This document shows, in pieces, positions 1 to 7,211 of a stretch of DNA of 16,942 nt. A program made the position numbers and the translations under genes. The stretch covers positions 1-16,942 of the forward strand of contig JAHFPR010000016.1 in NCBI GenBank assembly GCA_023269645.1. Reading direction: 5' to 3'. Under the pieces are notes generated by a model that saw only the letters and a program-made list of their open reading frames with translations, was not told the origin of the DNA and did no database searches. The first letter of the stretch is position 1; each line of letters starts with the position of its first letter. Source of the stretch: Alphaproteobacteria bacterium. GTDB lineage: Bacteria > Pseudomonadota > Alphaproteobacteria > Rickettsiales > UBA8987.

Positions 1-712
1 GCTTCTTCAGCGTGCGCACAAGCACGGCGAACACGATGGAAACCGCGATAAGCATCTCCATTGCCAGCACTGTGCCGTGATGGGAAAAATCGTTCATGAG
101 CATGGCATCGTACATTTCCGTGAGTGCCAGCATCACCACGGTGCTTGCGATGGTGGGATAATCCTTCAGGATAACGCGGCGGAGGTTGAATTCCATGCCT
201 TCCGTGGCTTTGGCGAAGCGCGAGATTTCCGGAAGCCAGCGCGGCGTTTCCTTGCAATAGGCTTCATACTGCTCCCCGAATTTCTCGCGCAGATAGGCTT
301 CTTCCGCGAACACGATGCAGTAATAGACGAACACGTAAAATCCCATGCCGAGCACGATCATCGGCAGCGCGCCGTGCAGCAGGAACACGCCCGCGTAAAT
401 CAGCAGATTTCCGACATAAAGCGGGTTACGGCTGAGGGTGAACATCCCTTCTGTCACCAGCGTATCGGCATAGACTTTCTTGTTCAGCCCCCCGCGCTTG
501 ATGTAGGCATAGCCGATGACAACGCCGCGCATCGCCAGGCCGGAACACGCAATCGCCACGGCCAGTATATCCTTGAATCCCGCCAGTATCGTGCTGCCGA
601 ACAGCGTGTGCGCGGGTGCGAACATGAGATAAAGCGCGATCAGGATGACCGGGAACGCCTTATTACGGTATTTGAAGAAGAAATTGCCGATTTTAATCAT
701 TCGTGCGTGCAT
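1..712 (-). CDS. ICMT/PEMT-family integral membrane methyltransferase (partial, C-terminus outside window)
   Basis: The reading frame starts at the ATG whose first base is 712 and stays open to the left edge, giving 237 residues with no stop. Several hydrophobic stretches (about residues 19-34, 45-68, 102-134 and 213-232) predict a multi-pass inner-membrane protein. The signature of the isoprenylcysteine carboxyl methyltransferase / phospholipid methyltransferase group is visible: SRNPLYVGN at 94-102, then EEAY-LREKFGEQY-x-AY and PRW at about 137-159, the usual SAM-binding core. Known members methylate prenylcysteines or phospholipids; bacterial homologues have mostly unknown substrates, so I do not assign one. 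An in-frame ATG at base 700 is an alternative start. It lies downstream of cmoA on the same strand, separated by an inverted repeat. The family call is firm, the substrate unknown. Confidence 0.8.
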   Translation of the reverse strand, partial: MHARMIKIGNFFFKYRNKAFPVILIALYLMFAPAHTLFGSTILAGFKDILAVAIACSGLAMRGVVIGYAYIKRGGLNKKVYADTLVTEGMFTLSRNPLYVGNLLIYAGVFLLHGALPMIVLGMGFYVFVYYCIVFAEEAYLREKFGEQYEAYCKETPRWLPEISRFAKATEGMEFNLRRVILKDYPTIASTVVMLALTEMYDAMLMNDFSHHGTVLAMEMLIAVSIVFAVLVRTLKK

Positions 713-723
713 GGAATACTCGT

Positions 724-800
724 AGGGTTTAAGGATGTAAGGGTGCAAGGATGTAAGGGAAGGGTGCTTACACCCTTAACCCCTTACATCCTTAAACCCT
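724..800. repeat. 20-bp perfect inverted repeat with internal direct repeats, between cmoA and the methyltransferase
   Basis: AGGGTTTAAGGATGTAAGGG at 724-743 is the exact reverse complement of 781-800. AAGGATGTAAGGG also occurs as a direct repeat at 731-743 and 747-759 (16-bp period). An inner hairpin, AAGGGTG (760-766) with CACCCTT (771-777) around a 4-base loop, sits inside. The right arm begins within the cmoA stop codon (799-801). On the minus strand it lies just after cmoA and just before the next gene, so the transcript would form a long stem that could terminate, process or stabilise cmoA mRNA. There is no clear U-run, so it is not a textbook intrinsic terminator. It may be a dispersed REP-like element. 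Confidence 0.8.
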
Positions 801-1572
801 ATTTGACAGCGATAATCCCGCAGAAATTATACCAGCGGAAGAACCGCTCGATGTGCTGGAAGCCCGCCCATTTCAGCAGCTCGACATTTTCCTCCATATG
901 GTAGGGGATCAGCACGTTTTCCAGTGCCTGCCGCTTCTGCGTGAGTTCTGTTTCCGAATAGCCGTTGCGCCGCTTGAAATCGTAATAATGATTGATAAAC
1001 AGGCGGTTGAAGATGGTATCTTCACTGGTCAGCTTCTCCACGATGATGAGCGCGCCCTGGTCGTTCAGGCCGTTATAGAGCATTTTCATCACCCGTTCGC
1101 GGAACAATGGCCGCACGAACTGGAGCGTCAGCAGCATGGTGATGGCACTGGCGTTTTCGATATAGAACCCCTCATGGAGATCAGCGCGGACGAACTCTAT
1201 CTCGCGCGACGTACCGGTTTCCTGCACTTTCCCGCGCGCTTTTTCCAGCATATCCGCAGAATTATCAATGCCGATGAATTTGACGGCAGGGTCAATCACC
1301 CTGTCCAGCGCGAGGAGGGTGGTGGCGGTGGAGCAGCCGATGTCGTAAAGGTTGGTGTTGGGCTGCGCGAAATCGGCGGCCAGCTCACAGCTCATCCGCT
1401 GGAGTTCCTCATAGAACGGCACGGAACGGCTGACCATATCGTCGAATACGTCCGCCACCTTCGCGTTGAAGGTGAAATCGCCGACCGGTTTCGTATCCTC
1501 GAATACCTTGTCCTTTTTCTCGGTCTTGAGCAGTTGTGCGACCGGAATATCCGTGGTTTTCTTCTGTGACAT
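799..1572 (-). CDS. cmoA: Carboxy-S-adenosyl-L-methionine synthase (CmoA)
   Basis: CmoA converts SAM and prephenate to carboxy-SAM, used by CmoB to make 5-carboxymethoxyuridine or its derivatives at tRNA wobble position 34. The 257 residues compare with about 247 for the E. coli enzyme. Matches to CmoA are strong along the length: GDFTFNAKVADVFDDM at 31-46, RSVPFY at 49-54, the class I methyltransferase motif DIGCSTATT at 77-85, GIDNSADML at 101-109, ENASAI at 139-144, TLQF at 149-152, DFKRRNGYSE at 198-207 and QKRQALENV at 212-220. R214 in the last motif corresponds to the arginine that holds the carboxylate of carboxy-SAM. The start at 1572 has a modest ACGGA ribosome site upstream. No cmoB is visible here. 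A related SAM methyltransferase of other function is the main alternative. Confidence 0.85.
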   Translation of the reverse strand: MSQKKTTDIPVAQLLKTEKKDKVFEDTKPVGDFTFNAKVADVFDDMVSRSVPFYEELQRMSCELAADFAQPNTNLYDIGCSTATTLLALDRVIDPAVKFIGIDNSADMLEKARGKVQETGTSREIEFVRADLHEGFYIENASAITMLLTLQFVRPLFRERVMKMLYNGLNDQGALIIVEKLTSEDTIFNRLFINHYYDFKRRNGYSETELTQKRQALENVLIPYHMEENVELLKWAGFQHIERFFRWYNFCGIIAVK

Positions 1573-1602
1573 CTGCGTTTTCCGTGTGGTTTAACGGGGC
1601 GT

Positions 1603-1631
1603 ATCCTAACGCGGCGGAGGCGCAATGGCAA
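1603..1631 (-). promoter_or_regulatory. Putative promoter of cmoA
   Basis: On the minus strand, TTGCCA (1626-1631) and TAGGAT (1603-1608) are separated by exactly 17 bp, about 30 bp upstream of the cmoA start. It is a moderate sigma-70-like match, predicted from pattern only. Confidence 0.35.
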
Positions 1632-1644
1632 TGAAATATTCCCC

Positions 1645-1673
1645 TTGCGGGCATGGCACACACCTGATAGTAT
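1645..1673 (+). promoter_or_regulatory. Putative promoter of the cupredoxin-FTR1 iron operon
   Basis: TTGCGG (1645-1650) and TAGTAT (1668-1673) are spaced by 17 bp, and TGA before the -10 hexamer makes an extended -10. The predicted start point near 1680 lies about 40 bp upstream of the cupredoxin ATG. The -10 abuts the palindrome at 1674-1690. Confidence 0.5.
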
Positions 1674-1690
1674 TTAAGAATAATTCTTAA
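1674..1690. promoter_or_regulatory. Perfect 17-bp palindrome, likely Fur/Irr-type iron operator
   Basis: TTAAGAATAATTCTTAA is a perfect dyad around a central A. It has the TTxAGAA-N3-TTCTxAA shape of the alphaproteobacterial iron control element bound by Irr, and also matches the 7-1-7 Fur box at 5 of 7 positions in each arm. It begins directly after the -10 and covers the predicted transcription start of an iron-transport operon, where a repressor would block transcription when iron is sufficient. Which regulator binds is inferred. Confidence 0.55.
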
Positions 1691-1720
1691 TAGCATTCAA
1701 CAATAGCGGAGAAAATCAGA

Positions 1721-2059
1721 ATGAAAATAGTGGGTCTAGGGTTACTGGCCGTGGCTTTTATGGCTTCCCCGGTGATGGCGGAGGATGCGCCTGCGGATAC
1801 CGTTTATACGCTCATCATCAAGGATCATACCTTCACCCCGGATAAGCTGGAAGTGCCTGTGGGAAAGAAGTTCAGGATCACCGTGGATAACCAGGATGCT
1901 ACCGCCGAGGAGTTTGAAAGCCTTGATCTCAAGCGGGAAAAAGTGATTGCGGGCAAAAGCAAGGGTGTCGTGCTTCTGGGGCCGCTCAATGCCGGGGAAT
2001 ATGCGTTCACCGGTGAATACCATGCGGATACCGCGATGGGTAAGATTGTGGCGAAATGA
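1721..2059 (+). CDS. Periplasmic cupredoxin-domain protein, partner of FTR1 iron permease
   Basis: A 112-residue protein with a signal peptide (about residues 1-20, ending in VMA) and one cupredoxin fold. It carries features typical of small cupredoxins encoded beside FTR1 permeases or fused at the N-terminus of EfeO: EEFES at about 63-67, GEY-x-F-x-GEYH near 92-101 and the final TAMGKIV. It lacks the cysteine of classical blue-copper sites, so the metal is probably held by His, Met or acidic residues. Family members are thought to bind or oxidise ferrous iron in the periplasm and pass it to the permease. GGAG at 1708-1711 lies 9 bases before the ATG. It is the first gene of a two-gene unit behind the iron-box promoter, followed by a palindromic repeat and the permease. 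Confidence 0.8.
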   Translation: MKIVGLGLLAVAFMASPVMAEDAPADTVYTLIIKDHTFTPDKLEVPVGKKFRITVDNQDATAEEFESLDLKREKVIAGKSKGVVLLGPLNAGEYAFTGEYHADTAMGKIVAK

Positions 2060-2093
2060 CGGAAAATTTGGCGGCGCAGCCGCTGAGGTTTCC

Positions 2094-2160
2094 GTCATCC
2101 TGAGCAAAGCGAAGGATCTCAGGATAAAGATAAAGGATTCTTCGCTACGCTCAGAATGAC
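2094..2160 (+). repeat. 67-bp palindromic repeat element (GTCATCCTGAGC family), copy 1
   Basis: The element starts GTCATCCTGAGC (2094-2105), continues through GCGAAGGATCTC, and ends with TTCGCTACGCTCAGAATGAC (2141-2160), an imperfect reverse complement of the left arm. It fills most of the gap between the cupredoxin gene and the FTR1 gene in the same transcription unit. The same family occurs at 8228-8293. Such elements recur intergenically in many bacterial genomes; as RNA this one forms a long hairpin that could protect the upstream cistron. Confidence 0.85.
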
Positions 2161-2171
2161 AAAGAAAAATC

Positions 2172-2990
2172 ATGTTCCAGGCATTCATCGTCGCGTTCCG
2201 CGAAATTCTTGAAATCACGCTGGTGGTCGGCGTGGTGCTGGCCGCCACCAGGGGTGTGCCGAAGCGCGGGCACTGGATTGGGTTGGGAATTTTCCTGGGA
2301 GTGATGGGATCGGCACTGGTAGCCGCGTTCACGGAGAGCATTTCGCAGTTCGCCGAGGGCATGGGGCAGGAACTGTTCAATGCCGTGGTGATGCTCACCG
2401 TCAGCCTGATGATTGGCTGGACGGCGATCTGGATGCGCTCCCACGCCCGGAAAATGGTGGCGGGCATCCGCGAGAAAAGCGGGAAAATCATTGAGGGCGA
2501 GCTGCCGAAAATCACGCTTGCCGCGATTATCGCGCTTGCTGTGTTGCGTGATGGCGCGGAAATCGTGCTGTTCACTTATGGGCTGCTGGCTTCCGGTGAA
2601 TCGTTCATGTCTGTGATGGGCGGTGCGCTGGGCGGAGTGGCTACCGGCATCCTGATAGGATTCCTGCTCTATGCCGGGTTGCTTTCCATCCCCACAAAAT
2701 ATATTTTCCAGGTGACGACGTGGCTTTTGCTGCTGCTTGCGGCGGGGATGGCCTCGCTGGGTGCGAAATTCCTGGTTTCCGCCGGGTATTTTTCCTCCCT
2801 CTCTGCGACGGTGTGGAATTCCTCCGCACTTCTTTCCGAAAACAGTATCGCGGGAAAAATCTTCCAGGCACTGTTCGGCTACAGCGAGCAGCCGATGGAA
2901 ATCCAGCTTATCTTTTATGTCGCGGTGCTGGCGGGTTTTGCTGCGATGATGCGGGTGTTTTCGCCGAAGAAAGCAGGCAGCAGTAAGTAG
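2172..2990 (+). CDS. FTR1/EfeU-family high-affinity iron permease
   Basis: A 272-residue inner-membrane protein with about seven hydrophobic segments, the normal size for bacterial FTR1/EfeU permeases. The two iron-coordinating REXXE-type motifs are visible: REILE at residues 10-14 in the first helix, and RDGAE at 126-130 in the fourth, where Asp replaces the usual first Glu. It should import iron delivered by the periplasmic cupredoxin next door. The start at 2172 gives the expected N-terminus (MFQAFIVAFRE); the A-rich ribosome site just downstream of the palindromic repeat is weak, so translation may depend on coupling or on the repeat structure. The stop is 3 bases from the stop of the convergent permease gene. 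No EfeB-like peroxidase gene is present in the window. Confidence 0.9.
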   Translation: MFQAFIVAFREILEITLVVGVVLAATRGVPKRGHWIGLGIFLGVMGSALVAAFTESISQFAEGMGQELFNAVVMLTVSLMIGWTAIWMRSHARKMVAGIREKSGKIIEGELPKITLAAIIALAVLRDGAEIVLFTYGLLASGESFMSVMGGALGGVATGILIGFLLYAGLLSIPTKYIFQVTTWLLLLLAAGMASLGAKFLVSAGYFSSLSATVWNSSALLSENSIAGKIFQALFGYSEQPMEIQLIFYVAVLAGFAAMMRVFSPKKAGSSK

Positions 2991-2993
2991 CGG

Positions 2994-5099
2994 TTATTTC
3001 CTCGCTACCGCGCGGGATTGGCGCATCCACTGGCGCAGGCGTGTGTGTTCCAGCTTGATGGGCATGATGATCATGGTTCTGCCCTTGTTGTGCAGGCGGC
3101 GCTGGAGGATGTAGGCGGTCTGGTTGTGCAACAATTGCGTGATGAAGTTCTCGTTATCGGAAATCAGGCGTGTGGCGAAGAAGGTGGAGTTCGGGAATTC
3201 CTGCGCGATGCGATCGGTGAGGTCGGTGAGCTTTTCCACGATGTCGGTTCCGTAGGCGTGGAAATAGGTGCTGGAAAGCCCCTTGCTGTGGCAATAATCC
3301 ACATAATGCTTCAGCATGAAGCGGGTATCGCGGCGTAGCTGGTTCCACTTGCCACGGTTGACGAATTCCTCGGTATCAATTTCCCCCACGCTCACGAACA
3401 CAAAATTCTCAAACACGTTGGGGAAGGCCTGCTGCACCCACAGGAACGTGCGCAGGCCGCTCGCGTTGGTTTCGCTGACGAGGAACACGGCAGTTGGCTT
3501 GCTGTGGTCTATGCGGGGAATTTCGGTGACTGGCCCGCGATCCTGATCCAGGGCTTTGACAAGCTCTTTTTCCGTTTTTTCGATGTAGTGCTGCACACGC
3601 ACGTAATGCCGCTTGATGAGCGTACCGATGAGGATCACCACCCCTGTAACCAGAACGGTAATCCAGCCGCCGGTGAGGAATTTCTCCATCAGCGTGGTGA
3701 TAAGGATGGAAGCGCATACGATGAACGAGAAGAAGGGAATGATCATCTTCAGCCGATGGCGGAAATTTTCCTTCCGATGTCTCCAGCGGTAAACGAGCAG
3801 CCCCGCGATGGAAAGCGTGAAGGTGAGGAACACGTTGATGCTGTAAAGCACCACCAGCAGGCTGACCGCGCCCTGCGTAATCAGCAGCGCGCCGATGGCC
3901 GCGCTGCCCATCAGCAACACACCGTTCTTGGTGACAAGGCGGCTCGAAAGCGCGCTGAACAGATGTGGCATCCAGCGATCCACCGCGAGGTTGGCCAGCA
4001 CCGATGGGCCGGCCAGGAAGCCTGTATTCGCTGCGACGAACAGCAGCCCGGCCTCGAACAGCATGGAAATGCCCACCACATATGGGGAAACCTGCACACC
4101 GCCGATTTCCCATCCGGCGGTGATTTTGCGGAAAGCCGTGGCATTCAGCGTTTCGCCGGGCACGTGGTAAACATCCCACAGCAGATACAGCAGGGTGATG
4201 CCCGCTGCGGTGAACGCCAGCGACAAGGCCACGCAGAGCATGGTATTTTTTCCGGTACGCACTTTTGGCTCGGCCAGATTATGCAGGCTGTTGGAGACGG
4301 CTTCCAGCCCCGTATAGGTTCCGCCACCCAGCGAAAACGCCTTGAAAAACAGCGCGAGCAGGGCGAACCAGCCGATGTCGGAGGCGGCGGATCGGGTTTC
4401 CCGTATGGCTTCGGGGAAAATTTCCGTCAAGCCCTGTTTGTGGCTTGTAATACCGTAAACGATCAGCACGAAATGGGTGATGATGAAGCCAAGAAAAATT
4501 GGCATCAGCACCTTGATGGATTCCTTCATGCCGCGCATATTGAGGTGGGTTAACAGTAGCACCAGCCCGATTTCCGCAGGTAGTTTATACGCAAGAAACA
4601 CAGGGGGCAAAATACTGAACAGCGCATCCACGCTGCTCGCCACTGAAATGGCGATGGTGAGGACATAATCCACGATCAGTGCCGATCCGGAAACCAGCCC
4701 GGCGCGTGCGCCCAGCAGGGTGGAGGCGACCTTGTATCCGCCTCCACCGTTCGGGAACAGGTCAATAACCTGCAGGTAGGCGGTGGAGATAAGAAACACC
4801 GTGATCCCTGTGAGGAGAGCCAGGAAAATGCCGAGCTGCGTATGTGTGCCGAGCGCGAGGAACGCTTCCTCAGGGCCATAGCAGGAGGAGGAGATACCAT
4901 CTGCCCCCAGGCCAATCCAGGCCAGGAACGTGATGAGCGCGATATGCTTGCGGGTATCCTGCTTGAAAGGATCAAGCGGCCTGCCGAACAGGAAGTGTTT
5001 GAGGTTCCGAGGTGTCATAATGCGCGACGGCCAGTATGAATAAAAAATGAGACGGTGGCCGGAAGCCTGAAAAGTAACCATTCTTAATTTGATGCGCAA
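2994..5099 (-). CDS. APC-superfamily (amino-acid transporter type) permease with long C-terminal cytosolic region
   Basis: A 701-residue protein with about twelve hydrophobic segments in the first two thirds and a hydrophilic C-terminal part of roughly 200 residues. The N-terminal core has GADGISSSCYGPEEAF, FPNGGGGY-KVAS-LLG and DYVLTIAISVASS, hallmarks of the COG0531 amino-acid permease branch of the APC superfamily. The C-terminal part resembles the soluble domain found in the longer members. The substrate cannot be told; amino acids or another small cation or organic solute are possible. I chose the TTG at 5099 because AGGAG lies 4 bases upstream. An internal ATG at 5018 (MTPRNLKHFLFGRPL) fits the family N-terminus equally well but has no ribosome site. 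The gene is divergent from the Rrf2 regulator and convergent with the iron permease gene. Confidence 0.8.
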   Translation of the reverse strand: MRIKLRMVTFQASGHRLIFYSYWPSRIMTPRNLKHFLFGRPLDPFKQDTRKHIALITFLAWIGLGADGISSSCYGPEEAFLALGTHTQLGIFLALLTGITVFLISTAYLQVIDLFPNGGGGYKVASTLLGARAGLVSGSALIVDYVLTIAISVASSVDALFSILPPVFLAYKLPAEIGLVLLLTHLNMRGMKESIKVLMPIFLGFIITHFVLIVYGITSHKQGLTEIFPEAIRETRSAASDIGWFALLALFFKAFSLGGGTYTGLEAVSNSLHNLAEPKVRTGKNTMLCVALSLAFTAAGITLLYLLWDVYHVPGETLNATAFRKITAGWEIGGVQVSPYVVGISMLFEAGLLFVAANTGFLAGPSVLANLAVDRWMPHLFSALSSRLVTKNGVLLMGSAAIGALLITQGAVSLLVVLYSINVFLTFTLSIAGLLVYRWRHRKENFRHRLKMIIPFFSFIVCASILITTLMEKFLTGGWITVLVTGVVILIGTLIKRHYVRVQHYIEKTEKELVKALDQDRGPVTEIPRIDHSKPTAVFLVSETNASGLRTFLWVQQAFPNVFENFVFVSVGEIDTEEFVNRGKWNQLRRDTRFMLKHYVDYCHSKGLSSTYFHAYGTDIVEKLTDLTDRIAQEFPNSTFFATRLISDNENFITQLLHNQTAYILQRRLHNKGRTMIIMPIKLEHTRLRQWMRQSRAVARK

Positions 5100-5182
5100 A
5101 ATACTCCTGAAGGAAGGAAGAATAAAGGAATTTCTTGCGGTGTAGCCAAAAGAAACAGAGGATATATTTCATCCTATTGTTA

Positions 5183-5211
5183 TTTATAAAATAAATGCGT
5201 ATTGCTATCAA
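5183..5211 (-). promoter_or_regulatory. Putative promoter of the APC permease gene
   Basis: On the minus strand, TTGATA (5206-5211) and TATAAA (5183-5188) are separated by 17 bp, a near-consensus sigma-70-type promoter in an AT-rich stretch. It would give a leader of about 75 bases before the TTG start. Confidence 0.5.
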
Positions 5212-5250
5212 AAATAATTGCCACAAAATCCTTAATATACAAAATTCCTA

Positions 5251-5279
5251 TTGACTTACTATAGATTAAACCCTACAAA
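5251..5279 (+). promoter_or_regulatory. Putative promoter of the Rrf2-porin-sulfate transport operon
   Basis: TTGACT (5251-5256), 17 bp, TACAAA (5274-5279), giving a leader of about 38 bases. The spacer holds TATAGATTAAA. The GACT...AGAT arrangement faintly recalls an IscR-type site, so the Rrf2 protein could act on its own promoter; this is inference only. Confidence 0.42.
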
Positions 5280-5323
5280 GCCCGTGTTGTATTTAACGCC
5301 GGACAACCGGAGAGGTAAAAATC

Positions 5324-5743
5324 ATGTTATCCATGAAAGCGAAATATGCGTTGCGTGCGTTGATGGTGCTGGCGCGCCATGACAAGAAAACCGTGCAGAG
5401 CAAAACTATTGCCAAGGAGGCCGACGTTCCCCAGAAATTCCTTGAGAATATTCTGCTGGAGCTGAAGCATCACGGGCTGGTGGATAGCAAGCGCGGGATT
5501 TTCGGCGGGTATTTCCTGGCGAAACCTGCATCCGAAATTACGGTAGGCAATTTGATCCGCATGATGGATGGCCCGCTTGCGCCTATCCGCTGCGCGAGCA
5601 TCACGGCTTACCGCAAATGCGATGACTGCCAGGATGAGAATCTGTGCGAAATACGCAAGACCATGCTGGAAGTGCGCCACGCGATTTCGCACGTGCTGGA
5701 TAATAAATCCATCGCCGATATGGCGGGGAGCGACGTTCTCTAG
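5324..5743 (+). CDS. Rrf2-family transcriptional regulator with a four-cysteine cluster
   Basis: A 139-residue protein, the standard length for the Rrf2 family (IscR, NsrR, RirA, CymR). The N-terminal winged helix-turn-helix has the family start LSMKAKYALRALMVLA, the recognition region IAKEADVPQKFLENILLELK at about 29-48 and the wing GIFGGYFLA at 58-66. Cysteines at 90, 99, 102 and 108 lie where Fe-S-binding members carry their cluster ligands, although the spacing (8, 2 and 5 residues between) is not that of E. coli IscR. GGAGAGG at 5309-5315 supports the start; the ATG at 5333 is an alternative. As first gene of a unit followed by porin, sbp, cysT and cysW, it most plausibly controls sulfate uptake in response to Fe-S or cysteine status. 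The effector is not known. Confidence 0.88.
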   Translation: MLSMKAKYALRALMVLARHDKKTVQSKTIAKEADVPQKFLENILLELKHHGLVDSKRGIFGGYFLAKPASEITVGNLIRMMDGPLAPIRCASITAYRKCDDCQDENLCEIRKTMLEVRHAISHVLDNKSIADMAGSDVL

Positions 5744-5772
5744 ACTATCACTTCCAGGATCAGACTATTACC

Positions 5773-7185
5773 ATGAAACGTATTTTACTCACTTTAACGG
5801 CACTCGGCCTTGTGCTTGGCTCCGCCACCGCACGGGCGGAAGATTCCGTGGATGCGCGCATCGCCAAGCTGGAAAAGGCCATCGGCGAGCTTAAGGGCGA
5901 ACTGAACGCCGAGAAGCAGAAGCAGAAAATAGCCACGCGCAAGCAGGAGGTGGAGGAAGAAAAGGCGAAGGATGTCGCTTCCAAAAATGCTTCCGTGGAA
6001 ATCGGCAAAAGCGGTCTGAAAATCACCTCTCCGGATAAACGCTTCCAGGTGGGCGTGAAGGGCTACGCGCAGGCGGATTCGCGCACGTTCTTCGATAACA
6101 GCAACGTCAGCAACGTGGATCAGTTCCTTATTCGCTCGGCGCGTGTGAATTTCGAGGGTAAATATGACGATTTCAGCGCGCGCATCACGCCGGATTTCGG
6201 CAATAACAACGTGCGCCTGGTGGATGCCTACGCCGATTATGCCGCCAGCAAGCCGCTGAACGTGCGCGTCGGCAAGTTCAAAACCCCGGTGGGGCTGGAA
6301 CGCTGGCAGTCTGAAACGGATACCCAGTTCGTGGAGCGCGCGCTGCCCACCAACCTCGTGCCGTTCCGCGACATCGGCGCGCAGGTTTCCGGCGAGCTGG
6401 TTCCGCAGACGCTGGAATACCAAGTGTCGGTGACTAACGGCGCGGTGGATCTTGGCGACAATAACAGCGATGCGGATAATTCCAAGGACGTGACAGGCCG
6501 CGTGTTCGCGCATCCGTTCCGCAGCGGTGCTCCGGCGTTGCAGGGTCTTGGGGTCGGAGTCGCCGGTTCCTACGGTGTGCATAGCGGCACGGCGACCAGC
6601 CCGAACCTGACGGACGGTTATCGTACGCCTTCGCAGGCCAAGTTCTTCACGTACCTGAACGGCAATAGTGCCACCGCCACCGGCACTTCCGCCAACACCG
6701 CCATCGCGGATGGTGCACAGTGGCGTTTCAACCCGCAGCTTTATTATGCGTATGGCTCGTTTGGTATCTTAAGCGAATATGTGGTCAATTCGCAGGATAT
6801 TACGAAGGCAGGCGCGAATAAAAGCCTGAAGAACGATGCCTGGAGCGCGGCGGTAAGCTATGTGCTCACCGGCGAGGATGCGAGCTTCGACGGCGTTCGC
6901 CCGCGCCAGGATTTCAGCTTGTCCAAGGGCACATGGGGAGCGTTCGAGCTTCTGGCGCGCTACGGGCAGCTTCATGTTGACAAGGCCACGTTCCCGACCT
7001 ATGCGGATATTACCAAATCCGCGAGGGAAGCCGACGAAAGCACGGTGGGGGCGACCTGGTATCTGAATTCCAACGTCAAGGTTAACCTCGATTACTCCTA
7101 CACCGATTTCACAGGCGGTGCGGCGGGCGGGCGCGATCGTGAAGCGGAACAGGCCGCGTTGACGCGTGTGCAGTTCAAGTTTTAA
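5773..7185 (+). CDS. OprP/OprO-like outer-membrane porin, probable sulfate (anion) channel
   Basis: A 470-residue protein with a signal peptide (about residues 1-22, ending ARA), a charged coiled-coil segment (about 25-66, rich in E, K and Q), then a beta-barrel domain. The barrel contains GVKGYAQADSRTF, IRSARVNFEGKYDDFSARI and VRVGKFKTPVGLERW, typical of the phosphate-selective porin O/P family, and it ends in aromatic residues (RVQFKF) as required for barrel assembly. The N-terminal coiled coil probably mediates trimerisation or periplasmic contact. It begins 29 bases after the Rrf2 stop and ends 26 bases before sbp, so it is very likely cotranscribed with the sulfate transporter. That context points to sulfate or thiosulfate passage rather than phosphate; specificity is inferred. 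The ribosome site is weak (AGGA at 5756-5759). Confidence 0.85.
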   Translation: MKRILLTLTALGLVLGSATARAEDSVDARIAKLEKAIGELKGELNAEKQKQKIATRKQEVEEEKAKDVASKNASVEIGKSGLKITSPDKRFQVGVKGYAQADSRTFFDNSNVSNVDQFLIRSARVNFEGKYDDFSARITPDFGNNNVRLVDAYADYAASKPLNVRVGKFKTPVGLERWQSETDTQFVERALPTNLVPFRDIGAQVSGELVPQTLEYQVSVTNGAVDLGDNNSDADNSKDVTGRVFAHPFRSGAPALQGLGVGVAGSYGVHSGTATSPNLTDGYRTPSQAKFFTYLNGNSATATGTSANTAIADGAQWRFNPQLYYAYGSFGILSEYVVNSQDITKAGANKSLKNDAWSAAVSYVLTGEDASFDGVRPRQDFSLSKGTWGAFELLARYGQLHVDKATFPTYADITKSAREADESTVGATWYLNSNVKVNLDYSYTDFTGGAAGGRDREAEQAALTRVQFKF

Positions 7186-7211
7186 CAATGGCATAAATTA
7201 CGGAGTAAACC

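Noticed and set aside
724..800. CRISPR-like array
   Set aside because: Only two short direct repeats with a 16-bp period and no spacers; it is an inverted repeat structure.
77..904. Plus-strand open frame overlapping the methyltransferase and the cmoA end
   Set aside because: Antisense to recognisable genes and spans an inverted repeat; no domain resemblance.
3504..4553. Long plus-strand open frame opposite the APC permease
   Set aside because: The minus-strand frame has transmembrane and family motifs; the plus-strand translation is H/Q/G-rich and featureless.
4972..5226. 84-codon minus-strand frame upstream of and overlapping the APC permease start
   Set aside because: It overlaps the permease N-terminus in another frame and its start precedes the predicted promoter; hydrophobic look comes from AT-rich sequence.
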